NCBI GenBank assembly: GCA_044356555.1
Contig: JBIKWB010000001.1
Location: forward strand, 186,001 to 250,000
Reading direction: 5' to 3'
DNA from: Tous-C4FEB sp044356555
GTDB lineage: Bacteria > Verrucomicrobiota > Verrucomicrobiia > Opitutales > Opitutaceae
DNA: 64,000 bases
The position numbers and the translations under genes were made by a program. Shown here one piece after another: positions 7,482-16,017 of the stretch. Position 1 is the first letter of the stretch. Every line of letters starts with the position of its first letter. The notes beneath the pieces are model-generated. The model saw nothing but the letters and a program-made list of their open reading frames with translations, did not search any database and was not told the origin of the DNA.

Positions 7482-8222
7482 TCAACGGCTCTTCGGCGGC
7501 GCCGTCAGCCCGCGCAACGCCCGTTTGGCCAACAGGCCGACGATGCCAAACGCCACCACCGTCACCGCGATCCCGACGATCACCGTCGTACGGTCGCCCA
7601 CCTGCTTGAACATGAGTTGCTCGACCCCCGCCGCCGCATACGCCGCCAACGCCGTGCGCGGCGCCAGCCCGACGACCGTGCCAAAAAGATAGGCGCCCAA
7701 CGGCACCTGGGCCGCCGAAAATGCAAAGTTCGTCAGCGCAAACGGCGACATCGGCGACACGCGGAGCAACGTCACCACCAACGCCGTTTTCCCGGTCGGC
7801 GCGCCGAGGAGTGCTTGGTGCACCGCAAAGAGCGACGGCTTTTCCCGGATGATCGCCATCACGCGATCACGGGCGACCCACGTCCCGAGCACGCGCGCCA
7901 ACAGCGATGCCGCGGTGAGCGTCGCCAAGGCCAAGGGCCAGCCCACCCAAAAACCAAAAGCCCAGCCCGCCAAAATCGCACTCGTGTAGGTCGGCACGAA
8001 CGAGACCCCCAGCAGCAACCCGATGACCAAAAAGAAAAACAACATCCCGACCGCACCGTGATCCCGCAGCCACGGCCCGAAGCTCGTGAGCGTGGACAAC
8101 AGCACCAATGCCCCGAGAGGCGGGCAAAACGTGAGCATCAGCGCAAACGGTCCGGCCGCCCCGAGTCGACGCAACAAACCAGGCCGGGAGGCGGGCGCGG
8201 GTGAATGGGTCGGGACGGACAT
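7482..8222 (-). CDS. TVP38/TMEM64 (VTT domain) membrane protein
   Basis: A 246-residue inner-membrane protein with about six hydrophobic segments. The VTT (DedA-like) signature is visible in the second half: a loop with RVSPMSPFALTNF followed by a small-residue-rich helix, as in TVP38/TMEM64 proteins. The family has been linked to lipid transport and membrane homeostasis; the bacterial role here is unknown. The frame is open to 8411, but the upstream part is Arg-rich and overlaps an inverted-repeat region; MSVPTHSPAPASR at 8222 is the likelier start. It is convergent with the TIM-barrel gene and divergent from the mutarotase-like gene. Confidence 0.8.
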   Translation of the reverse strand: MSVPTHSPAPASRPGLLRRLGAAGPFALMLTFCPPLGALVLLSTLTSFGPWLRDHGAVGMLFFFLVIGLLLGVSFVPTYTSAILAGWAFGFWVGWPLALATLTAASLLARVLGTWVARDRVMAIIREKPSLFAVHQALLGAPTGKTALVVTLLRVSPMSPFALTNFAFSAAQVPLGAYLFGTVVGLAPRTALAAYAAAGVEQLMFKQVGDRTTVIVGIAVTVVAFGIVGLLAKRALRGLTAPPKSR

Positions 8223-8291
8223 CGCATACGGTGTAAGCCCGTCGCGGCTCAGGCAAGCGCGCGGGTAAACCAAGCTGTCGGCCAAACTGTA

Positions 8292-8347
8292 GAGCCCGTC
8301 CGGTGGTCGGGCTCTCCATCGGCCGATCAACCGACCACCGGTCGGTT
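8292..8347. promoter_or_regulatory. Overlapping hairpins in a divergent promoter region
   Basis: Three mutually exclusive perfect inverted repeats overlap: GAGCCCG 8292-8298 with CGGGCTC 8308-8314; CCGGTGGTCGG 8300-8310 with CCGACCACCGG 8331-8341 (its 20-base loop contains the palindrome ATCGGCCGAT); and AACCGACC 8329-8336 with GGTCGGTT 8340-8347. They lie between the divergent VTT gene (start 8222) and the gene starting at 8410. They could be an operator pair, a switchable leader or a bidirectional terminator relic. Confidence 0.5.
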
Positions 8348-8409
8348 CTCCAGCGCGAGAGCTGCGCCGCCGCTTGCCTCGGCGCGGCGCGGCGCCTGTG
8401 CTTTTCCCC

Positions 8410-9564
8410 ATGAAGTCACCTTTGGTTTCAAAATCCGGTCAACCCAGCTGGCGGCTCAAGAACAACGCCGTCGAACTTTTCGTCACGCGCACCGCCGGCA
8501 TGCTTGCGCCGGCGACGTTTCAACTCCCGGGCGGGCGCGCTGTGCAGCCGTTTGCCGTCGCGCCGTGGGCCGGTGAAAAAATCGACGCCGGCCTGCCGCC
8601 GCTATTACACGCGCTGCGCGGGGATTTTTTCTGCGCGCCATTCGGCGGCAACGGCGCGGCGTGGCGCGGCGAAAAGCATCCGCCACACGGCGAATCGGCC
8701 AACGCAGACTGGACCTGCGTGGAATCTACGCGCGACAAAGACGCGACCTCGCTGCACCTACGGCTCAAGACGAAGGTGCGCGCCGGCGTAATCGACAAAC
8801 GCATCACGCTGCGCCCAGGACACACCGCGATTTACTGCGAACATACCTTGAGCGGCTTTAGCGGACCGCTGGCCCTCGGCACGCACCCGTGTCTGCACGT
8901 GCCCGGGCCTGAGGGCGCGGCGCGGGTCTCGGCGGGTGGCTGGGACCACGGACAAGTGTTGCCCGTGCCGTTTGAAGATCCGGCGGGCGGTGGCTACTCG
9001 TCGCTCAAGCCGGGCGCGCGGTTTGATAATCTGAACGCGGTGCCGCTCGCCAACGGCGGCACCGCCGACCTCACGCGCTATCCGGCGCGCGCGGGATTCG
9101 ACGATCTCGTGATGCTCATGGGCAAACCAGGCCGCACGCTGGGCTGGACCGCGGTGACGTTTCCGCAAGACGGCTGGGTGTTTCTCCAATTGAAAAACCC
9201 GGAGGTGCTACGGCACACGATCCTCTGGCACTCGAATGGCGGCCGCCACTACGCGCCATGGAGCGGCCGGCACCGCGCCGTGCTCGGGCTGGAGGAGACG
9301 ACGTCGTATTTCCACTTCGGCCAAGCGGAGTCCGCGAAACCGAATCCGCTCAACGCGGCGGGTTATCCCACGACGATCAACCTCTCGCCCAAAAAGCCGC
9401 TGCGCGTGCCGCACATCTTCGCGGTCGCGGCGATTCCGCGCGGCTTCGATATCGTCGCGGATGTGCAGGCGCAGGCGGATGGCAGTGGCATCTTGATCAC
9501 GGCGGCGAACGGCAAAACGGCAAAGCTGGCGCTGGATACGGCGTTTCTCGCGGCTACAGCCTGA
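8410..9564 (+). CDS. Aldose 1-epimerase-like (galactose mutarotase fold) protein
   Basis: A 384-residue cytoplasmic protein without signal peptide. It has a beta-rich sequence with HTLSGFSGPLALGTHPCLHVP in the middle and repeated Trp/Gly-rich strands, resembling galactose-mutarotase-fold proteins that bind carbohydrate. A catalytic Glu/His pair cannot be assigned with certainty, so it may be a non-enzymatic or divergent family member. The ATG at 8410 was chosen over an in-frame upstream ATG because the upstream codons are low-complexity Arg/Ala. Downstream lies a palindromic insertion element and then a sugar dehydrogenase operon on the other strand. Confidence 0.6.
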   Translation: MKSPLVSKSGQPSWRLKNNAVELFVTRTAGMLAPATFQLPGGRAVQPFAVAPWAGEKIDAGLPPLLHALRGDFFCAPFGGNGAAWRGEKHPPHGESANADWTCVESTRDKDATSLHLRLKTKVRAGVIDKRITLRPGHTAIYCEHTLSGFSGPLALGTHPCLHVPGPEGAARVSAGGWDHGQVLPVPFEDPAGGGYSSLKPGARFDNLNAVPLANGGTADLTRYPARAGFDDLVMLMGKPGRTLGWTAVTFPQDGWVFLQLKNPEVLRHTILWHSNGGRHYAPWSGRHRAVLGLEETTSYFHFGQAESAKPNPLNAAGYPTTINLSPKKPLRVPHIFAVAAIPRGFDIVADVQAQADGSGILITAANGKTAKLALDTAFLAATA

Positions 9565-9567
9565 GGC

Positions 9568-9708
9568 GCGGCGCTAGAGCCCATCATCAAAAATGTCATT
9601 GCGAGGAGTCCCGCCTCGCGGGACGACGAAGCAATCCAGCTGGATCGCCACGAGTCGCTAACGCGGGCCTCGCGATGACCCGTAATTTTGAAGGTGCGGC
9701 GCTAGAGC
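9568..9708. mobile_element. Palindromic MITE-like element bracketed by a 13-bp direct repeat
   Basis: GTCATTGCGAG (from 9595) and CTCGCGATGAC (to 9679) are imperfect inverted ends of an 85-bp palindromic unit. It has an inner hairpin (GTCCCGC/GCGGGAC, about 9608-9624) and a central palindrome ATCCAGCTGGAT (9634-9645). The inverted similarity extends outward as TCAAAAAT/ATTTTGA. The whole is bracketed by an exact 13-bp direct repeat, GCGGCGCTAGAGC, at 9568-9580 and 9696-9708, which looks like a target duplication. The CATTGCGAGG ends resemble widespread intergenic repeats of many bacteria. There is no transposase. Confidence 0.7.
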
Positions 9709-10238
9709 GCCCAGCTGCGGTCGGAGGGGCCGAGTTTCACAGAACCGACATAGGCGCCGGGAATCGGATCGTAACGCAGGGCCTGCGTGGCGCCGGGTTC
9801 GGAGGTGAAATAGCCGAGTAGCGTCAGTTCTTTGATGAGCCGGAAGGGATGGGTGCCGGACTGCCGGGCAGCTTCGTAAGCGGTGAGGACTTGCTCGCGT
9901 TCGGCGACGCTGAGTGCGGCGAAGGATTGGTTGAGACGCTGACGGCTGGCAGCGTCGATCTCGCGGAGCGCGCGACGCAGGGTGTCGATGGATTGCGGCG
10001 GGTAACACTCGATGGCCTGCGTGATGATGAAGCGGCCGATGGCCACGGCGCCGGCACCGGGCGACGTAGCGGTGGCGGGGATGATGGTGTCGCCGATGAG
10101 GGTGAGCAGCGCTTCGTCGGTGGCGGACCAGTCCGCGGGGGCGGCGAGCGCAGCCCAAGTGCGGGCGGGCAGGCTCGCCCAGAGCGCGGCGGCGCCGGCG
10201 GCGAGCGCGGTTTGGCGGAGGGCTTCGCGGCGGTTCAC
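9702..10238 (-). CDS. Gluconate 2-dehydrogenase subunit 3 family protein (Tat-exported)
   Basis: A 178-residue protein with a twin-arginine signal (NRREALRQTALAAGAAAL) and a mature part matching the small, cofactor-free subunit 3 of membrane GMC dehydrogenases such as gluconate 2-dehydrogenase. The segment LIGDTIIPATATSPGAGAVAIGRF is typical. It starts with GTG at 10238, overlapping the TGA of the GMC gene by four bases, so the pair is translationally coupled. The small subunit is thought to carry the large one through the Tat pathway, since the large subunit has no signal of its own here. The stop codon lies in the right copy of the 13-bp repeat. Confidence 0.85.
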   Translation of the reverse strand: MNRREALRQTALAAGAAALWASLPARTWAALAAPADWSATDEALLTLIGDTIIPATATSPGAGAVAIGRFIITQAIECYPPQSIDTLRRALREIDAASRQRLNQSFAALSVAEREQVLTAYEAARQSGTHPFRLIKELTLLGYFTSEPGATQALRYDPIPGAYVGSVKLGPSDRSWAL

Positions 10239-11950
10239 AGATTGCCTTTCTTCAGCTCGGCCACGGCGTGCTGCGCGGCGCGGGCGGCGAGCGCCATGAA
10301 GGTGAGCGAGGGATTTTGGGTGCCGGTCGAAGTCATGCAGGCGCCGTCGGTCACGAAGACGTTGGTGCAGGCGTGAAGTTGGTTCCAGCGGTTGAGCAGC
10401 GAGGTCTTGGAGTCGTGGCCCATGCGCACCCCGCCCATCTCGTGGATGTCGACGCCGGGGTTCTGCTTGGAATCGCGGGCGGTGATTTTCTTGGCGCCGA
10501 CGGCTTCGAGCATCTCTTGGCCGCGGGCGAGAAAGTCGCGCAGCAGTTTCTCGTCGTTGTCGTCGTAGCCGATGGACGTGACGAGTTGGGGAATGCCCCA
10601 GGCGTCTTTGCGATCGGACGAGAGGCGGACGTGGTTTTCTTTCCGCGGGACCGTCTCGCCCTGCATCATCATATAAATGCCCCAAGGACCGGGGCGTGTG
10701 ATCCGGTCTTTGAAGGCCGCGCCCACTCCGGGCGCGTGGTTGCCCTGTTGCCAGCCGGCACGCGACGCACCGAAGAACACCATGTAGCCGCGCTGGAAAT
10801 CCGTCTCCTGCTTCCGCACGTTGCGAAAATTGGGCATCATCAACTGCGTGGGGCGGCGACCGGAATAGTAGGAATCCTCAAAGCCCTCGACCGACGCGGA
10901 GAGGCTGCCGCGGTAGTTGTGAAACGCGACGTAGCGACCGAGCAGACCGTGATCGTTGCCGAGGCCGGCGGGGAAACGGGCGGACGTCGAGTTGAGGAGC
11001 AGGAGGTTGGTGTTGAGGCAGGAGGCGTTGGCGAAAATGACGCGGGCAAAAAATTCCGTGGCCTGTTTCGTGACGGCGTCGATCACGCGCACACCGCTGG
11101 CGCGGCCCGTGGCGGGGTCGTGTAAAATCGACTCGACGACAGAGTGTGGCCGGAGCGTGAGCCGGCCGGTGGCGGCCGCGGCAGGCAAGGTCGACGAGTT
11201 GGAACTGAAGTAGGCACCGAACGGGCAGCCGCGATAGCAGAGATTACGCGCCTGACATTGGCCGCGGTTTTGCGCGAGGTGTTGCGGCTGGGGCGCGGTG
11301 AGGTGGGCGCAGCGACCTTGAATCACGTGGCGGCCGGGAAAGGCGGCCATGATTTTTCCCTGCGCGTGTTTCTCGACGTCGTTCATCTCCCACGCGGGGA
11401 GAAATTCGCCATCGGGCAAGGTCTCGAGGCCGTCGTAATTGCCGCTGATGCCGGCGAAGCGCTCGACGTGGGAATACCAGGGCGCGAGTTCGTCGTAAGT
11501 GATCGGCCACTCACCAAAGCCGTCGCGGGCCGGTCCTTCGAAATCAAAGCGGCTCCACCGCTGCGTCTGGCGGGCCCAGATCAGGGATTTGCCGCCGACC
11601 TGATAGCCACGAATCCAGTCGAAGGGCCGGTCCTGCACGTAGGGATGCTCGTCGTCTTTGACGAAGAAATGCGCAGTGGCTTCGTCGAAGGCGTAGCATT
11701 TTTTGGCGATGGGATTCGCGGTGGCGACGGCGCGGGGGGTCTTGTTGCGGTGCGGGAAATCCCACGGGTTTTTCAACGCGGTCGGGTAGTCGTCGCGGTG
11801 CTTTACGTCGCGGCCGCGCTCCAGCACGAGCGTGCGCAGGCCGGCCTCGCAGAGTTCCTTCGCCGCCCAACCGCCGCTGATACCGGAGCCGATGACGATC
11901 GCGTCAAACGTGTGCTCGCGCGCGCCGGGAGTCGTGGGGTGATTCGTCAT
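10235..11950 (-). CDS. GMC family oxidoreductase (large subunit of a periplasmic sugar/alcohol dehydrogenase)
   Basis: A 571-residue FAD enzyme. The N-terminal dinucleotide motif is FDAIVIGSGISGG, followed by LVLERGR. The substrate region has YQVGGKSLIWARQTQRW, and the C-terminal GMC segment has MGGVRMGHD and FVTDGACMTSTGTQNPSLTFMALAARAAQH with the usual His/Asn active-site positions. Together with subunit 3 it resembles the gluconate/sorbitol/fructose dehydrogenase group that passes electrons to cytochrome c; no cytochrome subunit is adjacent. There is no signal peptide, so export would ride on the partner's Tat signal. The upstream TIM-barrel gene is 33 bp away on the same strand. Confidence 0.88.
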   Translation of the reverse strand: MTNHPTTPGAREHTFDAIVIGSGISGGWAAKELCEAGLRTLVLERGRDVKHRDDYPTALKNPWDFPHRNKTPRAVATANPIAKKCYAFDEATAHFFVKDDEHPYVQDRPFDWIRGYQVGGKSLIWARQTQRWSRFDFEGPARDGFGEWPITYDELAPWYSHVERFAGISGNYDGLETLPDGEFLPAWEMNDVEKHAQGKIMAAFPGRHVIQGRCAHLTAPQPQHLAQNRGQCQARNLCYRGCPFGAYFSSNSSTLPAAAATGRLTLRPHSVVESILHDPATGRASGVRVIDAVTKQATEFFARVIFANASCLNTNLLLLNSTSARFPAGLGNDHGLLGRYVAFHNYRGSLSASVEGFEDSYYSGRRPTQLMMPNFRNVRKQETDFQRGYMVFFGASRAGWQQGNHAPGVGAAFKDRITRPGPWGIYMMMQGETVPRKENHVRLSSDRKDAWGIPQLVTSIGYDDNDEKLLRDFLARGQEMLEAVGAKKITARDSKQNPGVDIHEMGGVRMGHDSKTSLLNRWNQLHACTNVFVTDGACMTSTGTQNPSLTFMALAARAAQHAVAELKKGNL

Positions 11951-11983
11951 CGGGAACGAGTCGAAGCAACGGGCGCCAACTTC

Positions 11984-13759
11984 TCAAGCCCGTGCCGCGG
12001 GCGCGGCAGGTTGGACCGCCAGTTCGAGCGCGACGACCGTAATGGTTTTGTCGCCGCCGTTTTCGACGGTGATCTCGTTCCAGCCGTCGCGGAGGAGGGA
12101 GACGGGGAAACGGTAGTTGTAGCCGGTGTGTTCGGCACTGTGATGCGTGAAGGAACCGCAGGGGAATAGAAGCAAATCAGAGCGCGTCGCGGTGAGCTGC
12201 GGCCAACTGCCATTGAAGGCGACGGGGAGTTGGGCGAAGGTGTCGGTTTTCTTCAGCACAACTTGCACGACCAACTCCAGACCGCGGTCAGCGGGTTCGG
12301 CGCACATGGGGAGGCGGAAGGCGTGGGGCCAGCCGCGCTCGAGGGCGACCGGAAGCTGCGGCACGAGCTCGAACGGGATCTGTTCGCGGGTGCCGCCTTT
12401 GTCGGAGAACGTGTAATGCTTCGGTTGGCCGCGGAGATGGTCGAGGCGGTGGATGTCGCGGAGGGCGCCGTAGTCGCAGACCACGCCGGGGATTTTCGCC
12501 TGGTCGGTGCAGAAGAAATTATACCACTCGATGCCGTCGGCGCCGAGGGCGAGTTTGCCGGCGGCGTTGGCGTAGAGCATCGGGCGGCTGGCGGCGGTGA
12601 GGCGGATTTCCTGGGTGACGTTGGCGGCGGGGGAAAACGCGGCGAGGCGGTTGGCGCCATTTTCGATACCGCCGTAGATTGCGACCTGCGGGCCGAGTTG
12701 CCGGCGCAGGGCGTCGTGCGGCATATCCCACGAGGTGCGCCAAAAATTGGAGACGATGACGTAGTCGAGCGTTCCCTCGCGGCAGAGGGTCTCGACGTCG
12801 ATGCCGATGGCTTTGAGTTCGCCGATGCGGCCGGGGATGCGGAAGCCAAACGAATAGGCGCGGCCGGTCTGCGCGGCGCGGCGTTGCGTGAGCGCGCGGA
12901 TGGAGCGGAACCAGTCGTTCATGAGCGCGACGGTGGCGGGCGAGGCGGTGGGTTCGCAGCAGAGGGCGTTGCGCCACCAGTCGAGCTCGAGGCCGGCAAA
13001 GTCGTAGGCTTCGACGACTTCCTTGATCTGCGCGAACATGAAGGCACGCACCTCGGGTTTTTCGTAGTTAAGGCCAGAGCGATAGTCAGGCAGACGCATC
13101 GTGGGCGAATAGGCGCTGTGGTGGAGGCGCATCGCGGGCAGCGCGAGGAGCGGGGCGTTGAAGAAGCTGCCGGCGTAGTTGAGGTGGCCGTGCATATCGT
13201 TCATGCGGACGCTGACCCACGGGGCAACGCCGCGCCGGCGGCAAGCGGTGGCGGTCTCGGCGAGCCAATCGACACCCGCGTCGATGAGATCTTGGTAGAG
13301 ATTCATGAACGCCATAATCGTATCGGTATACTTCTCGACGGCGGCGGGCTCGGTGGCGCCGGCACAAATGGCGTGGCCGCGGAAGAACTCACGATCGCCG
13401 CGGCGGTAACCGTCGAGGATGCTCGGGATGGTTTTACTCGGATACCACGCGCGGGAGGCGTTGGCGTTGATGACGAAGGTATCGACGCCGTTGTCGGCGA
13501 GCAGGTCGACGTAGCGGTGGATGGCTTTAGCCGAGAACGGCCCGCCCTCGGGCTGCCATTTTTCCGGATTGTAGAAATAGACGCAAGTATCGCCGTTGAA
13601 GAGGTTGCGGTGGCGGGCGAGGAGCGCATCGCGGGCGGGCGGTGTCACAGCGACCGAGGCCGGCGCGGCTGAGACCGGCGAAGCTGTGGCCGAGGCGAGG
13701 ACCGGTAAAGCGGTGGCGCCGACGGCAGCGGTGCGGAGGAATTGGCGACGCGTGGGCAT
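11984..13759 (-). CDS. Tat-exported TIM-barrel glycoside-hydrolase-like protein
   Basis: A 591-residue protein with a twin-arginine signal peptide (TRRQFLRTAAVGA, cleavage near residue 32). The central domain looks like a (beta/alpha)8 barrel of the glycosidase superfamily: VDTFVINANASRAWYP, a strand with WVSVRMNDMHGH and GLELDWWRN, where the acidic residues could be catalytic. A C-terminal beta-sandwich-like part (from about 480) resembles a carbohydrate-binding or accessory domain. The specific family and substrate are not recognised. It is the first gene of a probable operon with the GMC dehydrogenase pair, consistent with extracytoplasmic sugar release and oxidation. Confidence 0.7.
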   Translation of the reverse strand: MPTRRQFLRTAAVGATALPVLASATASPVSAAPASVAVTPPARDALLARHRNLFNGDTCVYFYNPEKWQPEGGPFSAKAIHRYVDLLADNGVDTFVINANASRAWYPSKTIPSILDGYRRGDREFFRGHAICAGATEPAAVEKYTDTIMAFMNLYQDLIDAGVDWLAETATACRRRGVAPWVSVRMNDMHGHLNYAGSFFNAPLLALPAMRLHHSAYSPTMRLPDYRSGLNYEKPEVRAFMFAQIKEVVEAYDFAGLELDWWRNALCCEPTASPATVALMNDWFRSIRALTQRRAAQTGRAYSFGFRIPGRIGELKAIGIDVETLCREGTLDYVIVSNFWRTSWDMPHDALRRQLGPQVAIYGGIENGANRLAAFSPAANVTQEIRLTAASRPMLYANAAGKLALGADGIEWYNFFCTDQAKIPGVVCDYGALRDIHRLDHLRGQPKHYTFSDKGGTREQIPFELVPQLPVALERGWPHAFRLPMCAEPADRGLELVVQVVLKKTDTFAQLPVAFNGSWPQLTATRSDLLLFPCGSFTHHSAEHTGYNYRFPVSLLRDGWNEITVENGGDKTITVVALELAVQPAAPAARA

Positions 13760-13799
13760 GGGGAAATCGTTTTTCTTCGTCGTCAGGAAGCCAGCCCAT

Positions 13800-14144
13800 T
13801 TAGAGACCGCCGGGCTGAAAAACTTCGATGCCCGGCCGGTCGCCCTTCAGTTCAATTTCGCCCGCACACTCCGGCGAACCGCGCTCGAGATCGCGGCAAG
13901 TCTGCGGACGCAGGGCGTAGACGGTGCAGAAAAACTCCCTCCTACCCTCCCCGTCCTCGCGCACGGCCAGCGCCGCGCAATGCCCTTGCTCCATCCGCAT
14001 GTAGGCGCGGTAGCCGATGAAGTGCGCCACCCGCTCCGCGTCACCGCCGAGCCGCGACCAATCGTCTCCTGTCACGCGGACGTAGGTTTCCAGCTTCGAG
14101 AAACAACAGACACCGCAACGCTGGCAGTCCGGGGGCGGGAACAT
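13800..14144 (-). CDS. YkgJ family cysteine cluster protein
   Basis: A 114-residue protein beginning MFPPPDCQRCGVCCFSK, the CxxCxxCC cluster typical of the YkgJ (zinc- or iron-chelating, formerly UPF0153) family. It is followed by TVYALRPQTCRDLERGSPEC near the C-terminus, where two further cysteines complete the binding set. Function is unknown in the family, with metal binding assumed. The open frame continues upstream, but the ATG at 14144 directly precedes the cluster. It is divergent from the DUF4202 gene, with 57 bp between the starts. Confidence 0.85.
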   Translation of the reverse strand: MFPPPDCQRCGVCCFSKLETYVRVTGDDWSRLGGDAERVAHFIGYRAYMRMEQGHCAALAVREDGEGRREFFCTVYALRPQTCRDLERGSPECAGEIELKGDRPGIEVFQPGGL

Positions 14145-14201
14145 CGTGAAAAACCAACCGCTTGCCGCGCTCCACGCAACCGTTTCGGCTCTCACCTTGA
14201 T

Positions 14202-14780
14202 ATGGAAGCCTACGCCCGCGCCCGCCAACTCATCGACGCCGCCCACGCCGCCGACCCGGTCCGCACAGCCGACGGCCGACCCGCCGAACTCGTCTACGGC
14301 GAACGCGTCGAGGCTTGGGTGGTGCGTCTTGTCCCGGACGCCTCGCCGATTCTGCGCCTCGCCGCCCGCTGCCAACATCTCGAACGCTGGCTCACGCCCC
14401 GCGCCACGTTTCCGGAGGGCAAACCCGGCTACCTCGCATGGCGACGCTCACTCTACGTGAAACAGGCCGAGCGCGCCCGCACCCTGCTGCTGGAAGCCGG
14501 CGTATCGGCTGCAGAAGCCGCAGAAGCCGCCACTTGGGTTTCCAAAACCGGGCTCAAAACCAACCCCGGTACGCAAACCTTGGAGGATGCTGCCGTGCTC
14601 GTTTTTTTGGAAAACGAAATCACCGCCTTCGCCGCCCAACACGCCGATTACCCGCGCGAAAAGTTTATCGATATCTTGCGGAAGACTTGGCGCAAACTCA
14701 GCCCCGCCGCGCAACACTCCGCGAGGGGTCTCACTCTGCCTCCCGCCATCACCGACCTCGTTCGCGAAGCGCTGGGCTAA
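14202..14780 (+). CDS. DUF4202 family protein
   Basis: A 192-residue soluble, mostly helical protein of the DUF4202 family, recognised by the conserved core CQHLERWLTPRATFPEGKPGYLAWR and the acidic segment TLEDAAVLVFLENE. The His/Glu/Asp residues recall an HD-like arrangement, but activity is not established. Eukaryotic relatives occur in fungi. It starts at the ATG at 14202, 57 bp from the divergent YkgJ-family gene. The gene is convergent with the phosphodiesterase, leaving 16 bp between their stops. Confidence 0.8.
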   Translation: MEAYARARQLIDAAHAADPVRTADGRPAELVYGERVEAWVVRLVPDASPILRLAARCQHLERWLTPRATFPEGKPGYLAWRRSLYVKQAERARTLLLEAGVSAAEAAEAATWVSKTGLKTNPGTQTLEDAAVLVFLENEITAFAAQHADYPREKFIDILRKTWRKLSPAAQHSARGLTLPPAITDLVREALG

Positions 14781-14796
14781 AGGCCGGGACAGCGCC

Positions 14797-15918
14797 TCAC
14801 TTCGCCACCGGGCCGCGCACCACATCGGTAATCGGTTCCGCCGCTTGCGGAAATGCCGCCCGAAAATCCTCGCCGACCAACGCGGCCACGGTCGCCGCAA
14901 TCTGCGCCTGATGGACCTCGGCCACACTGCGCCGTTCACCGAGCGCCGGCACCCCGGGGCCCATCGCCGCGATCCATGTTTCTTCAGCGTGCGGGATCTT
15001 TTTGTTGTGCCCGATCCAATCCTCCGGCGTGACACCCCGCCCGTGATCGGACGAGAGGACGAAGCTCGTCGTGCCACGATACTCCGGATCGGCCTGCAGT
15101 TTTTCCCAGAGCTGCCGGATGAACCGGTCACACCGTTGGATCGAATACAAATAACGGTCATACCGTCGGGCGTGGGCCCACTCGTCCGGCTCGCCGAGCG
15201 CGAAAAGAAACACCCGCGGCCGGAGGGTATCCATCATGTCGAGCGTCGCGTAATAGACGAAGGCATCGAAATTCTCATCGGGCGTGATCGGCGGAATGTC
15301 GTCCATCATCCGCTCCAACTCCGTGATCCGCGGTGAAACGGTGCCGGGAGCCGAGTGCTGTTGCGTCACAAAAACCGGCAACCGGCTGCGGCCGACGTTG
15401 ATGATCGGCGCAAAAATCCGCCACGCCGCCGCCGCTCCGACGCGACCGTCGAAACCGGGCCGACCGTGCAACCACTCCAACACCGTCACGTTGCGGTTGG
15501 GGATCGGCATATTCGATATGATCAAAGGATCCAGCGCACCCGTCAGCAGTTCATTGTAACCCGGATACGAGATATGCTCGGCGTTGAGCACCCGCGCGGC
15601 GCTGCCGAGGTCACGGTTGCCGAACGCTTGGCCGGCGGGCACCAGCGTGCCCCAAAAAAACGGCATCAATTTCCTCCTCCGCTCCTCCGGCGTGTCGGCC
15701 AAAAAATCCGCCTTCAACGCCGTCAGCGAACCCGAGGGCACGCCCCCGCCCGCCGTTTTGTCCGTGGTCATCAGCGCCTCTTCCGCGCCCCGAAAAACCT
15801 CCTGCCAACGCAATCCGTCGATCGTAATCAACACGACGTGACGCGGCCGTTCTTGGGCCGCCAAAACGGCGGCGGTCGCGATGAAGAAGATGCACCGGCA
15901 GAGGCGTGGAGAAATCAT
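14797..15918 (-). CDS. Exported alkaline phosphatase-superfamily (type I phosphodiesterase-like) protein
   Basis: A 373-residue protein with a signal peptide (MISPRLCRCIFFIATAAVLAAQ). The mature part starts HVVLITIDGLRWQEVF, the metal-binding and nucleophile region of nucleotide pyrophosphatase/phosphodiesterases, with Asp and a following Thr or Ser as candidates. Later comes SSDHGRGVTPEDW, where Asp and His complete the second metal site, and a terminal HxxQI motif. It should hydrolyse phosphate esters outside the cytoplasm; the substrate is unknown. An in-frame ATG at 15942 adds eight residues; the shorter form gives a cleaner signal peptide. It is a single gene between convergent neighbours. 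Confidence 0.8.
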   Translation of the reverse strand: MISPRLCRCIFFIATAAVLAAQERPRHVVLITIDGLRWQEVFRGAEEALMTTDKTAGGGVPSGSLTALKADFLADTPEERRRKLMPFFWGTLVPAGQAFGNRDLGSAARVLNAEHISYPGYNELLTGALDPLIISNMPIPNRNVTVLEWLHGRPGFDGRVGAAAAWRIFAPIINVGRSRLPVFVTQQHSAPGTVSPRITELERMMDDIPPITPDENFDAFVYYATLDMMDTLRPRVFLFALGEPDEWAHARRYDRYLYSIQRCDRFIRQLWEKLQADPEYRGTTSFVLSSDHGRGVTPEDWIGHNKKIPHAEETWIAAMGPGVPALGERRSVAEVHQAQIAATVAALVGEDFRAAFPQAAEPITDVVRGPVAK

Positions 15919-15994
15919 AGTCGGATTGCGCTGACACCCCATTTAGGGCGACGCGCGGGAGAAGTTGCCTGCAAGGCGCGGTGAAAACCAGTCC

Positions 15995-16017
15995 GAACGC
16001 CCGCTGATTGGGCGTTC
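15995..16017 (-). terminator. Hairpin at the end of the NDH-2 gene
   Basis: A perfect 8-bp stem (GAACGCCC/GGGCGTTC, loop of 7) overlaps the stop codon of the NADH dehydrogenase gene at 16016. On the minus strand a TTTT occurs about seven bases downstream, so termination is plausible but not canonical. Confidence 0.45.

Noticed and set aside
12230..13672. A 480-codon plus-strand ORF opposite the Tat-exported TIM-barrel gene
   Set aside because: It has shadow composition (repeated GVxVxAE patterns) and no family; the minus-strand gene has a clear signal peptide and barrel motifs.
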